Positions 1-5,707 of a DNA stretch of 9,115 bases are shown one piece after another. Numbering within the stretch: position 1 is the first letter of the stretch; the number at the start of each line of letters is the position of its first letter. The stretch covers positions 1-9,115 of the forward strand of contig JAUWNP010000178.1 of NCBI GenBank assembly GCA_030612585.1, written 5' to 3'. The stretch comes from Anaerolineae bacterium. Its GTDB lineage: Bacteria; Chloroflexota; Anaerolineae; B4-G1. The notes beneath the pieces were generated by a model. That model did not search any database, was not told the origin of the DNA, and saw only the letters and a list, made by a program, of their open reading frames with translations. The position numbers and the translations under genes are program-made.

Positions 1-346
1 CGGCAGGACGATCTCGCTCTTGGAGCGCGAGTCGCAGGCGACGTGGCCGGGGAATTGCTCGACGTCCGGCACGACCACCGGCTGCCGGGTGCGGGCGCAG
101 TGCAGACAGACGCCGCGCTCCCGCAGCACCTGGCAGGCGACTGGTCCCTGGTAAGGCCCCACGTGCAGTTCATCCCCGCTCGCCACGAAGTAGAAGCCGG
201 TCCAGAGGTGGTGGGCCCATCTTGTGGTGCAACACGGCGCACATGGTCGCCATCGCCGCCACCAGGTTGGGTGACTTGCCGGCGATGAGGTCCTTCAACT
301 GCGCGTAGAGACGTTCGTAGCGGGCGGGTCTTTTCGGGTCAATCAT
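1..346 (-). pseudogene. msrC: Free methionine-(R)-sulfoxide reductase (GAF domain), frameshifted and cut by window edge
   Basis: The family (fRMsr, a GAF-domain protein) reduces free methionine-R-sulfoxide in the cytoplasm as part of oxidative damage repair. Reading from the ATG at 346 gives 43 residues (MIDPKRPARYERLYAQLK... to LHHKM). The family then continues in another frame from 213 to 1 as HHLWTGFYFV, GPYQGPVACQ, RGVC and GHVACDSRSKSEIVLP. The three cysteines of the family are visible (VACQ, RGVC, HVACD), with 24 residues between the last two as in E. coli MsrC. Four bases (217-214) lie between the two frames where three would keep the frame, so there is one extra base in the GGGCCC run at 213-218. 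That is either a real mutation or a sequencing error. No Shine-Dalgarno is seen, because a heptamer repeat tract runs up to the start codon. The C-terminus lies outside the window. Identification is firm; whether the gene is broken is unsure. Confidence 0.85.
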
Positions 347-347
347 A

Positions 348-382
348 TCGTAGCCGTTAGCAGTTGGCAGTTAGCAATTAGC
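348..382. repeat. Five-unit heptamer repeat tract upstream of msrC
   Basis: On the plus strand five 7-bp units follow without a gap: TCGTAGC, CGTTAGC, AGTTGGC, AGTTAGC, AATTAGC. On the minus strand this reads as GCTAACT-like heptamers ending two bases before the msrC start codon. The phase is exact over 35 bp. It resembles the short tandemly repeated heptamers known in filamentous cyanobacteria and other repeat-rich genomes. Confidence 0.7.
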
Positions 383-419
383 GGGCAACAGATCAATGCG
401 CGCTCCGGCGGGCGGCGGC

Positions 420-441
420 GAGAGAACCACGAGAGAACCAC
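420..441. repeat. 11-bp tandem duplication
   Basis: The 11-mer GAGAGAACCAC is present twice in direct succession at 420-430 and 431-441. It lies in the non-coding gap between the TPR gene and msrC. Its second copy runs into the left arm of the inverted repeat that starts at 437. Confidence 0.75.
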
Positions 442-501
442 GGATGGGGAAATAGACGATGAGGACTCGCAGCAGGTATCGTTCATTTCTTTATCCGTGG
501 T
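437..501. repeat. Inverted repeat ACCACGGAT / ATCCGTGGT
   Basis: The 9-bp arms at 437-445 and 493-501 are perfectly complementary across a 47-bp loop. Pairing can be extended with mismatches into the GGGGAAA / TTTCTTT flanks. It sits 34 bp beyond the stop of the TPR gene. The loop is too long and there is no T tract, so an intrinsic terminator is not supported; a decayed dispersed repeat is more likely. Confidence 0.55.
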
Positions 502-534
502 AATCTCCCCAGCGCAGGCTATGCCCCACTCCCA

Positions 535-2310
535 CTACTGCAACTTCCTCTCCAGCCGCTCTCGGTGCTGTTGGATACGTGCAATGTGTTCCGGGTTGCC
601 CAGGCTGGTCATGATCTCCTGGGCCTGGCAGACGAGATCCAATGCGCGCTCCAGGTTCCTCTCTGCTTCCTCCAACAGCGCCAGTTGTGCCAGCGTGAAG
701 GCGACGCCAGCGCGGTTGCCGAGTTGCTGCTCGATGTCGAGGGACTGCTGGTAGAGGCGGCGGGCCTCGGCATAGTCCCTCTGGGCCTGAGCCAGCGCGC
801 CCAGGTTGTGGAGCGTCTGTGCGATGCCGGCGCGGTCGCCGAGTTGCTCGCCAATGTCCAGGGATTCCTGGTAGAGGCAGCGGGCCTCGGTGTAGTCACC
901 CGTGGCCTGGGCCAGCCTCCCCAGTTGGTGGAGCGTCTGGGCGACACCAGCACGGTCGCCGAGTTGCCCGGCGATGTCCAGGGATTCCTGGTAGAGGCGG
1001 CGGGCCTCGGCATAGTCCTCCTGCGCCTGGGCCAGCATCCCCAGTTGGTGGAGGTCAATAGCGATGCCCTGCTTGTCACCAATCTCCCGCCGAATTGCCA
1101 GACTCTCCTCGTGTAGCCGCCGCACTTGTTCGACATCTCCCTGGAGATACGCCAAGATGCCGAGTTGGCTGGTCGTTGAGGCGACGCTGGCGCGGTCGCC
1201 GAGTTGCTGCGCGATTTCGAAGGACTGCTGGTAGAGGCGGCGGGCCTCGGCGTAGTCCCCCTGATCCTGGGCCAGCACCCCTAGTTGGTGGAGTGTCTGA
1301 GCGACGCTGGCGCGGTCGCCGAGTCGCTGCGCGATGTCGAGGGACTGCTGGTAGAGACGGCGGGCCTCGGCGTAGTCCCCCTGGTCCTGGGCCAGCATCC
1401 CCAGTTGGTGGAGCAGCCCCGCTACCCCTCGCTCCTCTTCCAGTTCTCGCTTGAACTCTAATCCCTCCTGGTAGGCCCGCCGGGCCGCCTTGTACTCCCC
1501 CAGGTCCTGGCGCAGGCTTCCCATCTTCCACAGGATGCCCGCCTGGGCGTCCCGCTCCCGTGGCCCCTCCCCCAGTTCCCGGTAGTCGGCCAGCAGTTGT
1601 TCCAGCAGCGCCAGCCGCTCTCGTTTGGCCGCCGCGTCCAGGCTGGAGGTCACCAGGTCCGGCTCGTAGGCCACCTGCCGCAGCGCGCTCTCGGCCCTCT
1701 CCGCCTCCGGCCCGCACTCGAAGCCGCCGCTGCGCCAGGCCCAGAAGTCGGGGGCCTCCCGCGCCAGGCGGGTGAGGGCGTAGTCGGGCAGCCAAAGTAG
1801 CAGCGGACAGCCCAGTTCCCGGTACCGCTCCCGTCCCAGGTTCAGGTGGGGCAACAGCGGCGGGTGGGGGTCGGCGGAACGGAGGGATGCCTCCAGCCCG
1901 TGCACGCTGAGGGCGAACGGAGAGTGACTGGTATAGGGAGTTCGAGGCTCCGCCACTGCAAGGGCGGGCTGTGGCTGCACAGAGAGCCACCCTGCGACGG
2001 GCTCAGGAGGTCGCTCTTCGACAGGCCCGGAGTCTCGCCCGGCTGGTTCCAGGTGGGCCTTCAGGTGGTTCAGCAGATCGTCCACCGACCCATCCAGGCC
2101 CATCTCTACCAGGCCCACGCCCAGCGGCTCCAGCATTGCCCGGAGATGCTCCGCCAGAGCCTCCCGCTGGGCCGGGAGATTGCACTTGGCTAACAGGAGC
2201 ACGAAACGGCCCGGAGCGGCCATTCCGATGGCCCGGGCCCGCGCGGAGAGGGTCTCCAGGTTCTGCCGGGCGGCCGGCGTTTCAGGCCAGGCCCATCGCT
2301 TCTCGCTCAC
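535..2310 (-). CDS. TPR-repeat protein with N-terminal NTPase-like domain lacking a P-loop
   Basis: A 591-residue cytoplasmic protein; no signal peptide or membrane segment is seen. Residues 1-95 contain a hydrophobic strand FVLLLAKCN followed by helices. Residues about 97-130 are Pro-rich. Residues 131-200 hold FALSVHGLE, then CPLLLWLPDYAL and APDFWAWRSG. The alternating hydrophobic strands resemble the core of a P-loop NTPase, but no GxxxxGKS/T follows the first strand, so catalysis is not expected (inference). From about residue 255 to 571 there are eight tetratricopeptide repeats of exactly 40 residues (consensus GDRAGVAQTLHQLGxLAQxQGDYAEARRLYQQSLDI), a protein-binding superhelix. The start is GTG at 2310 with AGGAGG at 2320-2325, nine bases upstream. 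The gene overlaps the preceding ATPase gene by 29 bp, so translation is probably coupled and the products may act together. The function is unknown; a sensor or scaffold for the ATPase is the best guess. Confidence 0.85.
   Translation of the reverse strand: MSEKRWAWPETPAARQNLETLSARARAIGMAAPGRFVLLLAKCNLPAQREALAEHLRAMLEPLGVGLVEMGLDGSVDDLLNHLKAHLEPAGRDSGPVEERPPEPVAGWLSVQPQPALAVAEPRTPYTSHSPFALSVHGLEASLRSADPHPPLLPHLNLGRERYRELGCPLLLWLPDYALTRLAREAPDFWAWRSGGFECGPEAERAESALRQVAYEPDLVTSSLDAAAKRERLALLEQLLADYRELGEGPRERDAQAGILWKMGSLRQDLGEYKAARRAYQEGLEFKRELEEERGVAGLLHQLGMLAQDQGDYAEARRLYQQSLDIAQRLGDRASVAQTLHQLGVLAQDQGDYAEARRLYQQSFEIAQQLGDRASVASTTSQLGILAYLQGDVEQVRRLHEESLAIRREIGDKQGIAIDLHQLGMLAQAQEDYAEARRLYQESLDIAGQLGDRAGVAQTLHQLGRLAQATGDYTEARCLYQESLDIGEQLGDRAGIAQTLHNLGALAQAQRDYAEARRLYQQSLDIEQQLGNRAGVAFTLAQLALLEEAERNLERALDLVCQAQEIMTSLGNPEHIARIQQHRERLERKLQ
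715..1434. repeat. Six 120-bp tandem DNA units encoding TPRs
   Basis: Units begin at 715, 835, 955, 1075, 1195 and 1315, in strict 120-bp register. Each opens with GTYRCC and most contain GGTAGAGGCGGCGGGCCTCGG. By eye the units at 1195 and 1315 differ at 7 of their first 99 bases. The unit at 1075 is much more diverged in both DNA and protein. The register continues into a diverged unit from 1435. This is coding sequence of the TPR protein, not a CRISPR. Confidence 0.85.
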
Positions 2311-3646
2311 GCTTCAACGCCTCCTGGAATTTGGGCAGGCAGCGTAACGCCGGGTGGACGTCGTGCCAGGGGGGTGGGCCGTTGAGGTACTCCAGCACGC
2401 TCAGGTTGTAGAGCATCAACTGGTGGTCGGCGTCGTTTTCCACCTGGTGGCGCAGGTGGACGCGGGCTAGTTTGGGGTAGTGATTTTCCGGGATCAGACG
2501 GCTGTACTCCTCCACCAGTTCAGCCTCTGCGCGCTCGGCCACCTTCTGGTCAATCGGCCGGGGCCAGCGGTCGCGGGGGGCGCGGATGCAGGCGTAGGTC
2601 ACCAGCCGCATCAGGTCGCGGGGGTGCCCGCCACAGGCATGGCAGAGGTAGTCCACCGCCTCGCCGGTGAAGAGGGTTTCCAGGTCTATCCGGCGAGCCA
2701 GCATCTCCCGCAGACGGGCCAGCCCCTCGGTGTGATCGCCTCCTTCCCGCCGTACTACGTTGATCATCGGCACGACCGCGCATTGGGGGAAGACGGCCTT
2801 CAGTTGGGTGGCTGTCGGCGAGTAGACCATTGAGATGGGGACGGTATAAACGACGTGGCACTTGAGCGCCCGCAACTGCACTCCGTGGTCAATGTAGAGT
2901 GCCTCGTGGGAGGTGCGCCCCATATCCAGTTCACGCAGCGTGATCCGGTCCAGGTTATCAATCAGGAGCACCAGTCCTCGGCGATTCTGGCGGCGCAACT
3001 GGATGGTGGCCTGATGGATCAGCAGGTTGACGTTCTCAATGAGCAGTGAGATCTGCGGATCAAGTTTGCGGCGGATCTCCTCCCGGATATCGTGTCCGGT
3101 TTTGATCTGCCCGGTGACGCGGGCCAGCAGGCGGGCCAGGAGGGGGACAACCACAGGCAGCCCCACTCCCAGCTCGGCCTCGGCCGCCAGTTCTCGTTCC
3201 ATCTGCCGCCAGCCTTCCTCGGTGTAGAGCACCTCGGCAAACCAGCGCTGGACGCTCTTCAGGAGTTTGGCGTCCAGTTCAATGTTGTGTTCTTCGCGCA
3301 GTTCGTCTTCGATGCGCCGGGCGATGGCCAGGAGTAGGTCGCTGTAGAAGATGTCGTTGACGTCCAGATCCTCGTCCGCCTCGAAGTAGATGATGGTGTA
3401 GCCGGCCTCCTCCAGCCGGGTCTTGAGGCGCAGGAGTTCCGTGGACTTGCCGCAGCCCCGGTGGCCGGTGAGGAGTTGGGCGGTGTCCGAGTCGGACCAG
3501 GTGACGGTGTCGAACATCTGCTGCACGACGTCCCGGTTGCCCCGGACGTCGGTGCAGTCCACGTAACGTGGATCGCCGCTGGGTAGCGGCACGGCCGGGT
3601 CGGCCGCGTTGTAGGCGTCACGGAGGGTACGGGCTGGTTCGGGCAT
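2282..3646 (-). CDS. AAA/STAND-like P-loop ATPase, partner of the TPR protein
   Basis: A 454-residue soluble ATPase. The N-terminus has the segment GDPRYVDCTDVRGNRD (24-39). A Walker A motif GHRGCGKST (61-69) and a Walker B motif LVLLIDNLD (225-233) follow. A long charged helical insertion lies at about 108-220 and includes a hydrophobic stretch LGVGLPVVVPLLARLLARV (159-177). YTVPIS (267-272) sits where a sensor-1 strand is expected. GGHPRDLMRLV (339-349) looks like a sensor-2 / winged-helix junction, and the region 385-450 is predicted to be a helical or winged-helix tail. The start at 3646 is chosen over the longer frame to 3802 because AAAGGAG lies seven bases upstream (3654-3660) and the extension would lie over the ABC gene with non-family-like sequence. 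The stop codon lies inside the next gene. The Orc/Cdc6-like order of motifs suggests a switch ATPase that remodels or senses a target. No specific function is recognised. Confidence 0.85.
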   Translation of the reverse strand: MPEPARTLRDAYNAADPAVPLPSGDPRYVDCTDVRGNRDVVQQMFDTVTWSDSDTAQLLTGHRGCGKSTELLRLKTRLEEAGYTIIYFEADEDLDVNDIFYSDLLLAIARRIEDELREEHNIELDAKLLKSVQRWFAEVLYTEEGWRQMERELAAEAELGVGLPVVVPLLARLLARVTGQIKTGHDIREEIRRKLDPQISLLIENVNLLIHQATIQLRRQNRRGLVLLIDNLDRITLRELDMGRTSHEALYIDHGVQLRALKCHVVYTVPISMVYSPTATQLKAVFPQCAVVPMINVVRREGGDHTEGLARLREMLARRIDLETLFTGEAVDYLCHACGGHPRDLMRLVTYACIRAPRDRWPRPIDQKVAERAEAELVEEYSRLIPENHYPKLARVHLRHQVENDADHQLMLYNLSVLEYLNGPPPWHDVHPALRCLPKFQEALKREREAMGLA

Positions 3647-3653
3647 TAGATAG

Positions 3654-3660
3654 CTCCTTT
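3654..3660 (-). promoter_or_regulatory. Shine-Dalgarno of the ATPase gene
   Basis: AAAGGAG on the minus strand lies seven bases before the ATG at 3646. It decides the start of the ATPase against the upstream in-frame ATG at 3802. Confidence 0.85.
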
Positions 3661-3676
3661 CACCTCTTGCGGGCCT

Positions 3677-3706
3677 ATTATACCGCATCCTGCAAGTGGA
3701 CACCAA
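3677..3706 (-). promoter_or_regulatory. Possible promoter of the ATPase/TPR pair
   Basis: A perfect TATAAT lies on the minus strand at 3682-3677, overlapping the TAA stop of the upstream ABC gene. The best -35 is TTGGTG at 3706-3701 (3 of 6 consensus bases) with an 18-bp spacer. Transcription would start near 3670 and leave a leader of about 24 bases that holds the AAAGGAG. The -10 is convincing; the weak -35 leaves read-through from the exporter operon as an alternative. Confidence 0.45.
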
Positions 3707-5600
3707 TCCGCCGAAACTGGCTCTCGTACAGTTCGCAGTACAGCCCCCGCGCGGCCAGCAGTTCCTCGTGCGTGCCCCGCTCGACGATGCGGCCCTGGTC
3801 AACCACGAACACCTGGTCGGCGTTGCGGATGGTGCTCAGGCGGTGGGCGATGACAAAACTTGTCCTGAGTTTCGTCGAAGGAGAGGTGCGCCCCTGGAGC
3901 AGTTCGTCCAGGGCGCGCTGGATCAGCAGTTCGGTGCGCGTGTCCACGCTGGAGGTGGCCTCATCGAGGATCAGGATGCGCGGGTCGGCCAGCACTGCGC
4001 GGGCGATGGCGATCAGTTGCCGCTGCCCCTGGCTCAGGTTGTGTCCCCGCTCGCCCAGTTTGGTCTGGTAGCCCTCCGGCAACCGCGTGATGAACTGGTC
4101 GGCGTTGGCCAGCCGGGCCGCCGCGATCACCTCTTCGTCGTCCGCCTCCAGCCGCCCGTAGCGGATGTTCTCCATCACCGTGCCGGAGAAGAGGAAGGTG
4201 TCCTGCAGGACGATCCCCATCTGTCGCCGCAGGCTCTCCTGGGTCACCTGCCGCACGTCGTAGCCGTCAATGCGCACTGCGCCCTGGTCCGCGTCGTATA
4301 AGCGGGCCAGGAGATTGACGATGGTCGTTTTCCCTGCGCCCGTCGGCCCGACCAGCGCCACGGTCTGCCCCGGCAGTGCTTCCAGGTTGATGTCCTGCAG
4401 CACCAGTTCACTTTCCTTGTAGGCGAAGTGGACGTGGTCAAACAGCACACGTCCCTCAATGGGGGGCAGTTCAATACTGTCCGGTGCATTGACGATCTCT
4501 GGCTTCGTATCCAGCAACTCGAATATACGCTCGGCGCCGGCTAACGCCGACTGGAGTTGAGTATAGAGATTGGCGATGCCCCGGATAGGCTCGTAGAAGC
4601 GGCGCACGTAGATCAGAAAGGAGACGATAATCCCTACGGTGACCAGCGGCGGGTCGAAGGCCAGTACCAGGTAGCCGCCGTAGCCAGCCACGATAGCCAG
4701 CGCGATGGTGCTGAGCACATCGAGCGTGGGGGAGAAGGCGGAGAGGATGGATTGGGCCTCGACGTTGGCGTCCCGGTTGGCGGCGTTGACCGTCTCAAAT
4801 TCGGCCACGTTTTCATCTTCGCGGGCGAAGGCCTGCACCTCGCGCACGGCGGAGATGTTCTCCTGCAGTTCGGCGCTCACCTCGCCGATGGTCTGGCGGG
4901 TACGACGGAAGGCGGCTCGCGCTCTCCGGGAGAAGACGGTCGTGGTCAGGAGCATCACCGGCAGAACAGTAAAACTGGCCAACGCCAGCCGCCAGTTGAG
5001 TGCGAGCATGGAGAGGACGATGCCGACCAGCGAAAGGCCCATACTCGCCAGCCGCACAACCCCACCGCTGAAGACCTGGTTGATGACCTGGGTGTCGTTG
5101 ACCAGGCGGGACATCAGGTCGCCAGCCTCGTGTTGGTCGAAGAACTTGAGCGAGAGAATCTGGATATGCTCGAAGATTTGCGTGCGCATGTGGAGCAGCA
5201 CTCTCTGCCCGGCCAGTGTCATGAGGTAGAACTGCCCGGCGGTGGCGGCCCAGTTCAGCAGGTAGGTGCCGAGCAGGAGCAGCATGGTCACGGTCAGACC
5301 GGTGGCCTGGCTGATGTCCTGCACCCCTTCGACGAGGCCCAGAGCAGACAGGAGCCATTCCAGCCAGGCCGGGTGGGGCTGTTCGTCCATTGGGGGCGCG
5401 ATGAATTGATCCACTGCGACGCCGGTCAGGTAAGGGGCTGCCAGTTGCAGCAGCGTGCTGACGATGACCAGCACGGCCACCACCGCCAGCAGGCCCCAGA
5501 ACGGGCGGAAATATCCCAGCAGGCGACGCAGGGCCTGGCCCACTTCTACGGGTTTGGAGGTCTCTTGGGTGAGACCGCGCATGTGTCTACCGCCGAACAT
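3678..5600 (-). CDS. ABC exporter half-transporter, consensus-site subunit, with 8-residue NBD insertion
   Basis: A 640-residue type I ABC exporter half: a six-helix transmembrane domain (about 34-345) fused to a nucleotide-binding domain (about 380-630). The NBD shows Walker A GPTGAGKTT (418-426), Q-loop Q466, signature LSQGQ (522-526, second Gly of LSGGQ replaced), Walker B LILDE with catalytic E547, and switch H586. The first external loop (about 66-101) is long. Residues 573-580 (SPSTKLRT) are an extra block inside the normally continuous GRTSFVIAHR; the sister protein encoded upstream has no such block. The start at 5600 has GGAG seven bases upstream (5608-5611). With its canonical E and H but altered signature it fits the consensus-site member of a heterodimer (TM287/288 or BmrCD type) with the product of the preceding gene. 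It probably exports lipophilic compounds, drugs or lipids; the substrate cannot be told. Confidence 0.93.
   Translation of the reverse strand: MFGGRHMRGLTQETSKPVEVGQALRRLLGYFRPFWGLLAVVAVLVIVSTLLQLAAPYLTGVAVDQFIAPPMDEQPHPAWLEWLLSALGLVEGVQDISQATGLTVTMLLLLGTYLLNWAATAGQFYLMTLAGQRVLLHMRTQIFEHIQILSLKFFDQHEAGDLMSRLVNDTQVINQVFSGGVVRLASMGLSLVGIVLSMLALNWRLALASFTVLPVMLLTTTVFSRRARAAFRRTRQTIGEVSAELQENISAVREVQAFAREDENVAEFETVNAANRDANVEAQSILSAFSPTLDVLSTIALAIVAGYGGYLVLAFDPPLVTVGIIVSFLIYVRRFYEPIRGIANLYTQLQSALAGAERIFELLDTKPEIVNAPDSIELPPIEGRVLFDHVHFAYKESELVLQDINLEALPGQTVALVGPTGAGKTTIVNLLARLYDADQGAVRIDGYDVRQVTQESLRRQMGIVLQDTFLFSGTVMENIRYGRLEADDEEVIAAARLANADQFITRLPEGYQTKLGERGHNLSQGQRQLIAIARAVLADPRILILDEATSSVDTRTELLIQRALDELLQGRTSPSTKLRTSFVIAHRLSTIRNADQVFVVDQGRIVERGTHEELLAARGLYCELYESQFRRIGVHLQDAV
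3861..3884. repeat. 24-nt repeat-like insertion inside the ABC NBD
   Basis: On the minus strand the insert contains TCCTTCGACG then AAACTCAGGACA. It closely resembles the dispersed element of the form CCTTCGAC...CTCAGGACA seen between genes in many bacterial genomes (from memory, unchecked). It is 24 bases, so the reading frame is kept. It splits GRT from SFVIAHR in the coding sequence. Confidence 0.65.
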
Positions 5601-5612
5601 TCAGGAACTCCG

Positions 5613-5647
5613 TTTCAAAGCCCAAAGCCTAAACTCCAAATCTCAAA
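5613..5647. repeat. Five-unit heptamer repeat tract upstream of the second ABC gene
   Basis: Plus-strand units TTTCAAA, GCCCAAA, GCCTAAA, CTCCAAA, TCTCAAA follow in exact 7-bp phase. On the minus strand each reads TTTNNNN. The tract begins two bases past the Shine-Dalgarno of the ABC gene that starts at 5600. It has the same unit length and copy number as the tract at 348-382 but a different sequence. Confidence 0.7.
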
Positions 5648-5656
5648 CAAGCGAGA

Positions 5657-5707
5657 GTAGGTCGGATTTGCTATCCGACCCCATGGCGGTTAGCAAAACC
5701 GACCTAC
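5657..5707. repeat. 51-bp inverted-repeat element at the end of the first ABC gene
   Basis: The 17-bp arms at 5657-5673 (GTAGGTCGGATTTGCTA) and 5691-5707 match at 16 of 17 positions in inverted orientation, with a 17-bp loop. The left arm also contains a smaller palindrome, TCGGAT / ATCCGA (5662-5667 and 5673-5678). The right arm overlaps the ABC reading frame and encodes its final residues VGRFC. As RNA it would fold into a strong hairpin, but no U tract follows on the minus strand, so it may protect or attenuate the mRNA rather than terminate it. Confidence 0.8.

Noticed and set aside
565..1116. Plus-strand open frame of 183 residues opposite the TPR gene
   Set aside because: The 120-bp repeats are a multiple of three, so any frame without a stop in one unit stays open through the array.
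715..1434. CRISPR-like array
   Set aside because: The period is 120 bp with no unique spacers, and the units translate into regular TPRs.
3647..3802. N-terminal extension of the ATPase to an ATG at 3802
   Set aside because: The extra 52 residues lie over the ABC gene, look random, and would place the strong Shine-Dalgarno at 3654-3660 inside the gene.
4557..5660. Plus-strand open frame of 367 residues opposite the second ABC gene
   Set aside because: It is the mirror of transmembrane codons, giving an unusual His, Glu, Asp and Gln-rich protein with no motifs, while the minus strand encodes a full ABC exporter.
5657..5707. Rho-independent terminator between the ABC genes
   Set aside because: The stem is strong but no T-rich tract follows on the minus strand, and the second ABC gene has no obvious promoter of its own, so termination here is unlikely.
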